Below are positions 51,432 through 60,151 of a stretch of 64,000 bases of DNA, one piece after another. How positions within the stretch are numbered: the first letter of the stretch is position 1; each line of letters opens with the position of its first letter. Origin of the DNA: an uncultured Alistipes sp. (GTDB lineage Bacteria; Bacteroidota; Bacteroidia; Bacteroidales; Rikenellaceae). The position numbers and the translations under genes are program-made. Below the pieces are notes generated by a model, which was not told the DNA's origin, did not search any database, and was given only the letters and a program-made list of their open reading frames with translations. The DNA lies in NCBI GenBank assembly GCA_958449275.1, contig CAUDHE010000002.1:8079-72078 (forward strand), given 5' to 3'.

Positions 51432-53078
51432 ATGAAAATAATCGGAAAACTTTCGCTTCTCATAGCCTCGGCAGCCTTTGCGGGCACCGCCTCGGCGCAA
51501 TACAGGTTCGGCGGACTGATGATGGACCACGACGGCATGATGTCGAACGACATGTATTCGCTCTCGCAGGCGGGCTTCGGATTCGGCACCGCCCGCTCGA
51601 TGGGTATGGCCGGAGCATTCGCCTCGCTCGGCGGCGACGCGGCGTCGATGGGCATCAATCCCGCGGGACTGGGCATGTATCGCCACAACGAGGTGACGAT
51701 AAGCCCGATAATGGGGTTCAACAACGCGGTCAACAGCGCGGCCGACTGGGGCGACAACAAACAGAGCCGATTTGCGATGAGCAACATCGGCGCCGTGTTC
51801 AACGTCTACGAAAGCAGCCGCACGCGACTGGTGAGCCTCAGCGTCGGAATAGGCTACAACCGAGTGGCCGACTTCAACTACCGCTACGGCTTCACGTCGG
51901 AAAGCGGCCCGTCGAACGCCCCCTACCGATCGATTAACGACGCGTTCTCGCGTCAGCTCGGGCAAGGCGGCATATTCCCCGACAAGAACGGCAATCTCAA
52001 CTACGGTTACGACATGGCTTACTACTGGGGCGGCGCACTGGCCTACAACGGCTATATGCTCGATACGGGCGAAGACGAATTCGGCCCCTATTGGACCACG
52101 GCCGACCGCCTTGGCGTAAATGCGAGCGTGGGCCACACGGCCGGCGTCGAGAGCCGCGGTTCGATAGGCGAATACGACATTGCGTTCGGATGCAATTTCG
52201 ACAGCAAATTCTACCTCGGCGCGACCATCGGTTTGCAGGCCGTAGACTGGAAACGCCAGTTCTACTACGGCGAGGACTACATCTATAACGGTGAAACGCC
52301 GGTCCGCTCGGACGGCACACCCCTGCAAACGCCCGCCAAATGGATGGATTACAATCAGGCCGTCGACGTGTCGGGCACGGGCGTAAACTTCAAACTGGGC
52401 TTCATCTGGCGTCCCATTCCCGCCCTGCGCGTAGGCGCGGCCTTGCATACGCCCACCTACTATTCGCTCAAGCGCAGCTATCAGGCATATGCCGCGACCA
52501 ATTTCAATCCTAACGGCGACACCACGCCTTCGCTCGACGACGACGGCGACAATACGTGGGATTTTGTTTCGCCCACGCGCCTCATGTTCGGACTCTCGTA
52601 CACCGTGGGCCGCTTCGCCATCATCTCGGCCGACTACGAACGCGACTGGTACAACGGCATGCGCGTGAAAAACATACCGTCGGGATTCGACCTCACGAAA
52701 GCCGACTACCGTTCGGAGTTCACCAATAACTTCAAGGGTTCCAATACGCTGCGCGTCGGATTGGAGGTTAAGCCGCTGCCCGCATTAGCCCTGCGTGCGG
52801 GTTACGGTGTGGCCGATTCTATGCTCCGCAACGAAAAGGAGCTGTATTACAACTCGCCTCTCACATACAAGAGCACCTGCTGCTCGGGCGGTCTGGGCCT
52901 GGCTTTCGGCGGATTAAACGTCGATCTCACATATCAGTATCTCGAGAACAAGCAGACCGAGTATATGCTCTATTATGCGCTCGACAGCCGTTCGGGAACG
53001 TTCGACACGGCGAGCCCCGTCTATTCGACCGATCTGAAGCGCAACTACGTCATACTCTCCGTAGGATATAAATTCTGA
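51432..53078 (+). CDS. Outer-membrane beta-barrel protein, FadL/OmpP1-like
   Basis: A 548-residue protein with a signal peptide (cleaved after TASA near residue 22). After a short N-terminal segment comes GTARSMGMAGAFASLGGDAASMGINPAGLG (split over about 50-80), the NPAG motif and glycine pattern of FadL/OmpP1-type and related Bacteroidetes porins. The rest is alternating strands, ending VILSVGYKF with a terminal Phe. It may transport hydrophobic compounds or play a structural role. It is probably in an operon with the lipoprotein upstream (30 bp) and the EEP lipoprotein downstream (17 bp). The ATG at 51432 is preferred over an upstream GTG. Confidence 0.82.
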   Translation: MKIIGKLSLLIASAAFAGTASAQYRFGGLMMDHDGMMSNDMYSLSQAGFGFGTARSMGMAGAFASLGGDAASMGINPAGLGMYRHNEVTISPIMGFNNAVNSAADWGDNKQSRFAMSNIGAVFNVYESSRTRLVSLSVGIGYNRVADFNYRYGFTSESGPSNAPYRSINDAFSRQLGQGGIFPDKNGNLNYGYDMAYYWGGALAYNGYMLDTGEDEFGPYWTTADRLGVNASVGHTAGVESRGSIGEYDIAFGCNFDSKFYLGATIGLQAVDWKRQFYYGEDYIYNGETPVRSDGTPLQTPAKWMDYNQAVDVSGTGVNFKLGFIWRPIPALRVGAALHTPTYYSLKRSYQAYAATNFNPNGDTTPSLDDDGDNTWDFVSPTRLMFGLSYTVGRFAIISADYERDWYNGMRVKNIPSGFDLTKADYRSEFTNNFKGSNTLRVGLEVKPLPALALRAGYGVADSMLRNEKELYYNSPLTYKSTCCSGGLGLAFGGLNVDLTYQYLENKQTEYMLYYALDSRSGTFDTASPVYSTDLKRNYVILSVGYKF

Positions 53079-53095
53079 CATAGTCCGACCCGAAC

Positions 53096-53947
53096 ATGAA
53101 GAGACTCAAATTTTTATTGGCGACGGCATTGGCCGCGGGGTTGTGCGGCTGCGGGTCCGAAGCGGAATTCCGCCTCGCATCGTACAACATACGCTATGAC
53201 TCGCAGGCCGACGCGCAAAACGGCGACGGATGGGACGACCGCAAAGGCGCGGTCGCGGAAATGATACTGTCGCACGACATCGATATTGCGGGCACGCAAG
53301 AGGGCGATCGGCGGCAGCTCGACGATCTGCTGGCCCTCATGCCCGACTACGACTGCATCAGCCATCCCTACGGGGGCAAGAACGGCGATCTGCATAACTG
53401 TGCCACTTTCTATCGCCGCGACCGTTTCGAGGTGCTCGACGAGGGGACTTTCTGGTACAGCGAGACGCCCGACGAAAAGAGTCTCGGATGGGATGCCACC
53501 GATCTGCGCATATGCAACTGGGGCAAATTTCGGGATAAGCGGTCGGGCAAGGAGTTCTATCTGTTCAATTCGCATTTCTACTGGCGCCTGAAAGAGGCCA
53601 AGCGCAATTCGGGCAAGGTGCTGTGCGACAAGATCGGGCAGTTGGCGGGCGATGTCGCGGTCATCTGTACGGGCGATTTCAATTCCACCGACGACACGCC
53701 GCAGATCAAGGATATCGAAAAGTTGCTGAGCGATGCCCGCCGCATAAGCGAAAGCCTCCCCACGGGACCTGAGAAGACCGATTTGGGCGGCGGCAACTTC
53801 CAAGGCGCGCCTAAGGCTCGTATAGACTACGTATTCGTGAACGGCCGCGTGAAGGTAGAGAGTTACGACGTGCCCGAGGATGTGCGCGAGAACGGCCATT
53901 ATCCGTCGGATCATCTGCCCGTGGTGTGCCGGCTCGCAATCGATTAA
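53096..53947 (+). CDS. Endonuclease/exonuclease/phosphatase-family lipoprotein (second copy)
   Basis: A 283-residue lipoprotein (AGLCGC, Cys19). EEP active-site motifs are complete: LASYNIRYDS, GTQEGDRRQ, FNSHFYWRLKEAK, CTGDFNSTDDTPQ, and SDHLPVV near the end. It shares several stretches with the protein at 38941, for example GTFW followed by SETPDE in both, so the two are paralogues. In the HD/H region it reads FNSHF where the other has FNTHL. It follows the beta-barrel gene by 17 bp. The substrate is unknown. Confidence 0.9.
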   Translation: MKRLKFLLATALAAGLCGCGSEAEFRLASYNIRYDSQADAQNGDGWDDRKGAVAEMILSHDIDIAGTQEGDRRQLDDLLALMPDYDCISHPYGGKNGDLHNCATFYRRDRFEVLDEGTFWYSETPDEKSLGWDATDLRICNWGKFRDKRSGKEFYLFNSHFYWRLKEAKRNSGKVLCDKIGQLAGDVAVICTGDFNSTDDTPQIKDIEKLLSDARRISESLPTGPEKTDLGGGNFQGAPKARIDYVFVNGRVKVESYDVPEDVRENGHYPSDHLPVVCRLAID

Positions 53948-54012
53948 CCGCGTCCCGACGCGTGGCGATCAAAAAAACGGGCATCGGTTATACACGTTAA
54001 ACAAAAAAAGGT

Positions 54013-54020
54013 TACTTTTG
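54013..54020 (+). promoter_or_regulatory. proS promoter (-7 TACTTTTG)
   Basis: A -7 box about 98 bp before the proS ATG; no clear -33 element. Confidence 0.5.
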
Positions 54021-54118
54021 TCATTCGGACGAAAGCGGCCTTTTTTTCGTATGCGGCGGTACGCGCGCCGAAAGCAAACAATACCTGATCTGAAAATTTC
54101 GAAATAAAAAAACGCAAT

Positions 54119-55603
54119 ATGGCAGTTGAACTTAAAGATCTGACCAAAGTCGAGGACAACTACTCGAAATGGTACAACGACCTGGTCGTGAAAGCGGGTC
54201 TGGCCGAAAATTCGGCCGTAAGAGGATGTATGGTAATCAAACCCTACGGTTACGCCATCTGGGAGAAGATGCAGCGCGTGCTGGACGACATGTTCAAGCA
54301 GACGGGCCACGAGAACGCCTATTTCCCGCTGTTCATCCCCAAATCGTTCTTCTCGCGCGAAGCGCACCACGTAGAGGGTTTCGCCAAGGAGTGCGCCGTG
54401 GTGACTCACTACCGTCTGAAGAATGATCCCGACGGCAAGGGTATCGTGGTCGATCCCGCCGCCAAACTCGAGGAGGAACTTATAGTGCGTCCCACTTCGG
54501 AGACCATAATCTGGAATACCTATAAGAACTGGATCACATCCTATCGCGACCTGCCCATACTCTGCAATCAGTGGGCCAACGTTGTGCGTTGGGAGATGCG
54601 CACCCGTCTGTTTCTGCGCACCGCCGAGTTCCTTTGGCAGGAGGGACACACGGCGCATGCCACCCGCGAGGAGGCTGTGGCCGAGGCCGAGAAGATGATA
54701 CGTGTTTACCAAAGTTTCGCCGAGGAGTGGATGGGCGTGCCCGTTATCGTGGGGCACAAGTCGCCCAACGAACGCTTTGCGGGCGCCGAGGATACTCTCA
54801 CCATCGAAGCCCTGATGCAGGACGGCAAGGCTTTGCAGAGCGGCACCTCGCACTTCCTCGGACAGAACTTCGCCAAGGCTTTCGACGTGACGTATACCAC
54901 CAAGGAGGGCGGTCAGGAGTATGTGTGGGCCACTTCATGGGGCGTGTCGACACGTCTGATGGGCGCGCTCATCATGGCGCATTCCGATAACAACGGTCTG
55001 GTGCTGCCGCCCAAACTCGCCCCGATTCAGGTGGCTATGGTCCCCATATACAAAGGCGCCGAGCAGCTTGCCGTCATGACCGAGAAGATGGAGGCGATAG
55101 CCGCCGAACTGCGTGCCCGCGGCATCAGCGTGAAGGTCGACACTCGCGACAACGTGCGCTCGGGCTTCAAGTTCGCCGAATACGAGCTCAAGGGAGTGCC
55201 CGTGCGTCTGGCCCTCGGCCCGCGCGATCTTGAAAACGGTACCATCGAGCTGGCGCGCCGCGACACCCTTTCGAAAGAGACCGTGTCGCAGGAGGGACTG
55301 GCCGACCGTATCGTTGCTCTCATGGACGAGATTCAGGCCAACATATTCCGCAAGGCACTCGATTACCGTACCTCGATGATTACGCGTGTCGATACTTGGG
55401 ACGAGTTCGTCGACGTTCTCGACAACAAGGGCGGATTCATTTCGGCTCACTGGGACGGTAGCGTCGAAACCGAGGTGGCTATCAAGGAGGCCACCAAAGC
55501 CACCATCCGCTGTATCCCTCTCGACGCCGAAGAGGAGGAGGGCAAATGCGTCTATACGGGCAAGCCGTCGCATCGCCGCGTTCTTTTCGCCCGCAGCTAT
55601 TGA
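54119..55603 (+). CDS. proS: Proline--tRNA ligase (short, archaeal/eukaryote-like type)
   Basis: Charges tRNA-Pro in the cytoplasm. At 494 residues it lacks the INS editing domain of the long bacterial ProRS and has a C-terminal zinc-domain-like end, as in the archaeal/eukaryotic type found in Bacteroidetes. Class II motifs: [15 protein letters not shown] (motif 1 area, about 35-49), RPTSETIIW (motif 2, about 127-135) and [20 protein letters not shown] (about 162-181). The C-terminus ends VLFARSY with a tyrosine, the usual end of this type. It has its own promoter and a terminator. Confidence 0.97.
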   Translation: MAVELKDLTKVEDNYSKWYNDLVVKAGLAENSAVRGCMVIKPYGYAIWEKMQRVLDDMFKQTGHENAYFPLFIPKSFFSREAHHVEGFAKECAVVTHYRLKNDPDGKGIVVDPAAKLEEELIVRPTSETIIWNTYKNWITSYRDLPILCNQWANVVRWEMRTRLFLRTAEFLWQEGHTAHATREEAVAEAEKMIRVYQSFAEEWMGVPVIVGHKSPNERFAGAEDTLTIEALMQDGKALQSGTSHFLGQNFAKAFDVTYTTKEGGQEYVWATSWGVSTRLMGALIMAHSDNNGLVLPPKLAPIQVAMVPIYKGAEQLAVMTEKMEAIAAELRARGISVKVDTRDNVRSGFKFAEYELKGVPVRLALGPRDLENGTIELARRDTLSKETVSQEGLADRIVALMDEIQANIFRKALDYRTSMITRVDTWDEFVDVLDNKGGFISAHWDGSVETEVAIKEATKATIRCIPLDAEEEEGKCVYTGKPSHRRVLFARSY

Positions 55604-55628
55604 CGCTCCGTACACACCATCGAACAAT

Positions 55629-55657
55629 AAGGTCCGCCATGTCGGCGGACCTTGTTT
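55629..55657 (+). terminator. proS terminator
   Basis: aaggtccgcc, a 5-nt loop and ggcggacctt followed by gtttt. Confidence 0.8.
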
Positions 55658-55700
55658 TCGTTTATGCGACTCTCATGTCGTAACCCGCAGATATGCCCGA

Positions 55701-55730
55701 TAAAAAACCGCCCGAGGATTCTCGGGCGGT
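55701..55730 (-). terminator. Terminator of the DUF1080 operon
   Basis: On the minus strand, accgcccgag, a 4-nt loop and ctcgggcggt followed by six T. It faces the proS terminator. Confidence 0.88.
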
Positions 55731-55752
55731 AAGGTTTCGAATGCGGGAACCG

Positions 55753-58536
55753 TTACAACTCCTTGATACGCACGTTGCGCAGTTTGATACCCTGGCCGTG
55801 GCCGAGGAATCCGATGTGGCCCTTCTTGTTGAACAGGCCCGGGTGATTGAGATGATCCACCGTGTAGGGGTTGTTGTTGCTGCCGTCGGGAGCCACGTTG
55901 TGACCCTTGCAGGCCTTGCGTATGTTGCCGTCGAGGATCACCTCGCCGTTGACGATCACGGTGATGTGGTCGCCCTTGGCACGGATCTCTTCGGTATTCC
56001 ACACGCCCAGCTCGGGCGATACTATGCGCTTGGCGGGGATGATGCCGTATACCGAGCCGTGCACCTGATATTCACGCAGATTGGCGTATATCGGATCGTC
56101 GTGATCGAGGATCTGAATCTCCATGCCGTGGTATGCAGCGTCGACACCCATCGGGGTACGGATACCCACGCCGTTGTTGACGCCCGCGCGGTCGAAGTAG
56201 AACTCGAAGCGCAGTACGAAGTCGTCGTACTCCTTAACCGAATAGAGATTGCCCGTGCTGCCGTACGATGCGGTCACGTACATGTAACCGTCGATGGGCT
56301 GGTAAGCGGTGGTGTTACCCTGCCATTTGTCCATCGACACACCGTCGAAGAGCATTTCGAAGCCCTCGGCCTCCTCCTCGGGGGTGAGTTTCGACACGAT
56401 CGAGTGCGACTCGCGCTCCTTGTTCTCCGAGATGAATTTCTCGATGTCCTTACGCTTGTAAACGGCGTCGCCGTCGTTGAGCGTCGCGCCCACCTTTTCC
56501 AGCAGAGCCTTCACCTCGGCGCTGTAGAATTCGGGGTGCTTGGTGGCGATCTCCAGCACGGTGTTGGCCGCAGCCTGCGCCGTGGCTTCGGAGTCGAGAT
56601 ACTCGGCTGCGAGCATCATACCCTGGTAGGTCTGCGTGGCCGACAAGGCGCGCAGAGCATGGTTCTTGAGGTTCGTTATGGGATTGAGTTCGAGAGCCTG
56701 ACGATATTTCATATATTTCTGCTCGCCGTTGAGCTTCGAAGCGCCTACCAGTCGGATGTAGTGGCTCAGAGCCGCATCCTTGAGGTCGACGTCCGACGCG
56801 GCTATGTCGTACATGGGCTGTATCATGGCGTCGTCGTTGACCATTGTCATGCCTGCGAAAGCGGCACTCTGCTTGTTGCCTGCCTTATATCCCTCTACCA
56901 GCATGGGGATCACCTCGGCGGAACCCGTGGCTGCCAAGACGAGATAGTAGAGATGCTTGTTGTCGCCCGCCTTGGCCATGCGGGCCTTGATCATCTTCAC
57001 TTGCTCGGCAGCAGGTTTGTCCTGAATGGCCTTGTTGACAGCCTTGCTTACGTTCTTTCCCGCCTCCAGCATGTTGCATACGGCGTCGAAATTCTTCTCG
57101 CTGACCACATTGGGCAGAACTGCGATCGCAGCCTCGTCGCCCGCTTCGGCCGCGGCCAGAACCTTGGCGGCGGCCTCGGGGATGCGGCGGGTGTTCAGCA
57201 CACCGTAAGCCACGGTTTTGCTCACCTTGTTACCGTCCAGAGCTTCGACAATACCGTCGTTGATTTTGCCGTTGAACGAGAGGAGCGCGTTGTGCGCCAC
57301 GGTCAGCAACTCGCTGTCCGAATAGTCGAGCGTCTCCACCTTGGCGAGGATGGCTTCGAGAGCTTTCTCGCCGCCTATGCGGCTCGCCGCCTCCATAGCC
57401 TCTACGGCCACTTCCGCATTGGGATTCGAGATCTGCGCGCAAACGGCGTCGATCTGCGACTCGGCGTGGTTGGCGCCCAGCCAGTTGATTACGTCTATTT
57501 TGGCGGCGTCGTTCAGACGTGGCATGGCGGCAGCCACGGCGGCGTAGGTCTTGTCATTGGCGAACGCCTCGGCGGCACGCATGGCACCGTAACGGTACTC
57601 GCGGCACTTGTCCGAAAGAGCCTTCACCACCAGCGGAGTCACGGCCTCGCCCTTGAGCTGCACGAGCAGGTCGAGACCCGCCAGACGCACGTTGCTCTTG
57701 TCGAACTTCATCATCTGCTTGGCGGCAGCCTCCACGGCCTTGGGGCTGTGCTTCATCAGGTGGCCGTTGAGCAGGATGAGGTATGCGCCGTAGGCATCGG
57801 TCGGCTCGAATGTGTAACCCGCAGCTTTGGCGGCTGCGCCCAGCACTTTGGCCGATTTCTCGCCGCCGCTCAGAGCAAGCGCATTATAAATATGTACGGC
57901 CTCTTCGGGCGTGGCGGTTTTGGCCCACTCGATGAGGATATCCTCTGCCCCGTGGAAATGGTGCTTGTACGAGGCTATCTGTGCCAGCAGCGCTTTGCTC
58001 AGGCCGTTGGCATTCTGACTCTGCATGAGCTCCAGCACCTTGTCCTCGGTACCTGCGACCGACGCCAAAGCGCGGGCCGCGAAGTTGCCCAGATACTCGT
58101 CGCCGAGAAACGAAGCGAAGAAATCGGCGTCGTCGGCCGTGGCGCACTCCTCGAGCACCGTCAGCAGGAACGCCTTGTTGGGATTGTCGCTCACCTTGGC
58201 CACGGCGGCTTTCAAGCCCTCGCGCACACCGCCGCGAAGCGATTCATGATCTTTCGACACGTATGCCGCCACGCCGTTCAGAGCGTATTCGATGGTCGAA
58301 TTTTTCACACCCTCGGCTGCGGGCTTGAGCATGGCGCCGAGCATCTCGATACCTTCGCTGCCCGTAGCGGCCAGCTCGCCCATGATCTGATTGTAGTTGT
58401 CGGGCGTCTCGGCGGGCAGTTGCGCCAGCGCGTCGGCGACGATGGTCGAAGCGACGCGGCCTCGCGCATCCTGAGCATGAACGGCCGAGAAGGCCATCGA
58501 TGCCGCCAAGGTCAATATGATGAATAGTCTTTTCAT
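55753..58536 (-). CDS. Large secreted HEAT-repeat protein with C-terminal DUF1080 domain
   Basis: A 927-residue secreted protein (signal cleaved after AVHAQ near residue 22). Residues about 30-690 are Ala-rich alpha-helical repeats of HEAT type. The C-terminal 200 residues are a DUF1080 (3-keto-disaccharide hydrolase) domain: GFEMLFDGVSMDKWQG (about 716-731), RFEFYFDRAGVNNGVGIRTP, then GPK-free EMQILDHDD, and a final LRNVRIKEL. DUF1080 proteins in Bacteroidetes have been linked to hydrolysis of 3-keto-glycosides made by Gfo/Idh-type dehydrogenases, and such an enzyme is encoded 26 bp upstream. The long repeat region is the unusual part. Confidence 0.86.
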   Translation of the reverse strand: MKRLFIILTLAASMAFSAVHAQDARGRVASTIVADALAQLPAETPDNYNQIMGELAATGSEGIEMLGAMLKPAAEGVKNSTIEYALNGVAAYVSKDHESLRGGVREGLKAAVAKVSDNPNKAFLLTVLEECATADDADFFASFLGDEYLGNFAARALASVAGTEDKVLELMQSQNANGLSKALLAQIASYKHHFHGAEDILIEWAKTATPEEAVHIYNALALSGGEKSAKVLGAAAKAAGYTFEPTDAYGAYLILLNGHLMKHSPKAVEAAAKQMMKFDKSNVRLAGLDLLVQLKGEAVTPLVVKALSDKCREYRYGAMRAAEAFANDKTYAAVAAAMPRLNDAAKIDVINWLGANHAESQIDAVCAQISNPNAEVAVEAMEAASRIGGEKALEAILAKVETLDYSDSELLTVAHNALLSFNGKINDGIVEALDGNKVSKTVAYGVLNTRRIPEAAAKVLAAAEAGDEAAIAVLPNVVSEKNFDAVCNMLEAGKNVSKAVNKAIQDKPAAEQVKMIKARMAKAGDNKHLYYLVLAATGSAEVIPMLVEGYKAGNKQSAAFAGMTMVNDDAMIQPMYDIAASDVDLKDAALSHYIRLVGASKLNGEQKYMKYRQALELNPITNLKNHALRALSATQTYQGMMLAAEYLDSEATAQAAANTVLEIATKHPEFYSAEVKALLEKVGATLNDGDAVYKRKDIEKFISENKERESHSIVSKLTPEEEAEGFEMLFDGVSMDKWQGNTTAYQPIDGYMYVTASYGSTGNLYSVKEYDDFVLRFEFYFDRAGVNNGVGIRTPMGVDAAYHGMEIQILDHDDPIYANLREYQVHGSVYGIIPAKRIVSPELGVWNTEEIRAKGDHITVIVNGEVILDGNIRKACKGHNVAPDGSNNNPYTVDHLNHPGLFNKKGHIGFLGHGQGIKLRNVRIKEL

Positions 58537-58562
58537 TGATCTGTTGTGTTTTTGGGTTAGCG

Positions 58563-59843
58563 TTAGATTTTCCACGGACCGCGCATGGGCTGGTCGATGA
58601 GCGCATTGGCGGCATCGTCGCCTATGAACTGCAATTTCACGGGGTCGAACTCGAGCGTGCGGTTCAGACGCAGTGCGCACACGCCCATGTTGACGATGGT
58701 AGCCGAACGGAAGCCGTTGATCTCGTTCAGGGCGAACTTCTCGCGAGTGTGGATACACTTGATGAAGTCGGTGTTCTGCGGTTCGGGATCGGGCAGCTCC
58801 GAGAGCTTGTCCATAACGTTGGGAATGGTGCAGTTGAAGCCTTGGTAAACCTTGCCCTTGGGACCCTCGATGTAGGGTGCTGTCGGGTCGCCGTGGGCCT
58901 CGCCCTGCAGGATGATCTGACAACCGTCGTCGTAGGTGTAGACGATCTTGCGCCACGTGCCTATGGCGTCGGGATGCTGCTGCGGAGCGTCCACCTCCAC
59001 CTTCACGGGCGACGTATCGTCCTTGCCCAGAATGTACTGCACGGGGTCGATGTAGTGCTGACCCATGTCGCCCAGTCCGCCGCCGTCGTAATCCCAGTAA
59101 CCGCGGAAGGTCTGGTGCGTACGGTGCTCGTTATAGGGTTTGTAGGGTGCCGGACCCAGCCACAGATCGTAGTCGAGCTGCTTGGGCACGGGCTGCGGAG
59201 CAAGATTTTCCTTGCCCACCCAGAAGAATTTCCAGTTGAAACCCGTGTAACCCGAGATGGTGACCTTCAGAGGCCAGCCGAGCATGCCGCTGTCGACGAG
59301 TTTCTTGAGCGGCTTCACCGTAGTTCCCAGCCCGTAGAAAGTATCCTTGAAACGGAACCACGTGTTGAGTCGGAATATGCGGTTGTTCTGACGAACGGCT
59401 TCCATCACTCGTTTGCCCTCGCCGATGGTGCGGGTCATGGGCTTCTCGCACCAGATGTCCTTGCCGGCTTTGGCGGCCTCCACGGCCATTATTCCGTGCC
59501 AGTGGGGCGGAGTGGCTATGTGCACCACGTCGACGTTGGGATCGTTGATCAGGTCGCGGTAGAGATGATACCCCTTTACTGTTTCGTTCAGGCGGCTCTT
59601 GGCCAAATCCACACCTTTCTTAAGGTGTTCGCTGTCGACATCGCACATGGCTACCAGTCGGCATGCTTCGCTGCTCGAGAAGTGGTTCTCGCTGAAGCCG
59701 ATGCCTCCCATGCCGATGATACCCTTGGTCAACTGGTCGTTGGGGGCCACATGACCCGGGCCTCCGAGCACGCGGCGCGGAACGATGGTGAACAGCGCCA
59801 TGCCGCCCAGAGTCTTTAGAAAGTCTTTTCTGTTGATTGCCAT
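58563..59843 (-). CDS. Secreted Gfo/Idh/MocA-family oxidoreductase
   Basis: A 426-residue NAD(P)-dependent dehydrogenase-fold protein. Its first residues (MAINRKDFLKTLGG) resemble a twin-arginine signal, typical of exported Bacteroidetes Gfo/Idh enzymes. The nucleotide fold starts at about 40 (GIIGMGGIGFSENH), with VHIATPPHWHGIM (about 106-118) and WCEKPMTRTIGEGK (about 130-143), where EKP is the family catalytic Lys region. It probably oxidises a glycoside to a 3-keto form, feeding the DUF1080 protein downstream. It starts 26 bp ahead of that gene. The open frame extends far upstream, but only the ATG at 59843 fits the promoter. Confidence 0.93.
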   Translation of the reverse strand: MAINRKDFLKTLGGMALFTIVPRRVLGGPGHVAPNDQLTKGIIGMGGIGFSENHFSSSEACRLVAMCDVDSEHLKKGVDLAKSRLNETVKGYHLYRDLINDPNVDVVHIATPPHWHGIMAVEAAKAGKDIWCEKPMTRTIGEGKRVMEAVRQNNRIFRLNTWFRFKDTFYGLGTTVKPLKKLVDSGMLGWPLKVTISGYTGFNWKFFWVGKENLAPQPVPKQLDYDLWLGPAPYKPYNEHRTHQTFRGYWDYDGGGLGDMGQHYIDPVQYILGKDDTSPVKVEVDAPQQHPDAIGTWRKIVYTYDDGCQIILQGEAHGDPTAPYIEGPKGKVYQGFNCTIPNVMDKLSELPDPEPQNTDFIKCIHTREKFALNEINGFRSATIVNMGVCALRLNRTLEFDPVKLQFIGDDAANALIDQPMRGPWKI

Positions 59844-59905
59844 AATTTCTTGTATTTGGATAACGGTTTCTTCGGAAGTTTCGAGGTCGGTGGTGTAAAT
59901 TTTAC

Positions 59906-59937
59906 CAAAGGTAAGTTTTTTATATCGAAACGACAAA
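59906..59937 (-). promoter_or_regulatory. Promoter of the Gfo/Idh-DUF1080 operon
   Basis: On the minus strand, TTTG (59934-59937), a 20-nt spacer and TACCTTTG (59906-59913): a full consensus match. Confidence 0.75.
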
Positions 59938-60151
59938 AAAACGCCGTCGTTTTCTTTCGAAACGGACAATTTCGCCACAATCGGCAGCCGCAGCCCCGCG
60001 ATATGCAAGGTTTTCGGGTAATTTTCGCCTTGCGTCAGGGCCGCCAACTGCGCGACTCGTAGAGTCGCAATATCTGACGATGCCAATCCCCGCCGCAAGA
60101 CGAGGTGGCATGATGTATCGGGATTGCGGATCGGCGGCGAACTGCCGACAA
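59938..60151. other. Intergenic stretch, small hairpin only
   Basis: Between the patatin gene stop and the promoter of the oxidoreductase operon. I see only a 7-bp perfect hairpin (gcgactc/gagtcgc, near 60051-60067) and no gene or T-run terminator. Confidence 0.4.
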
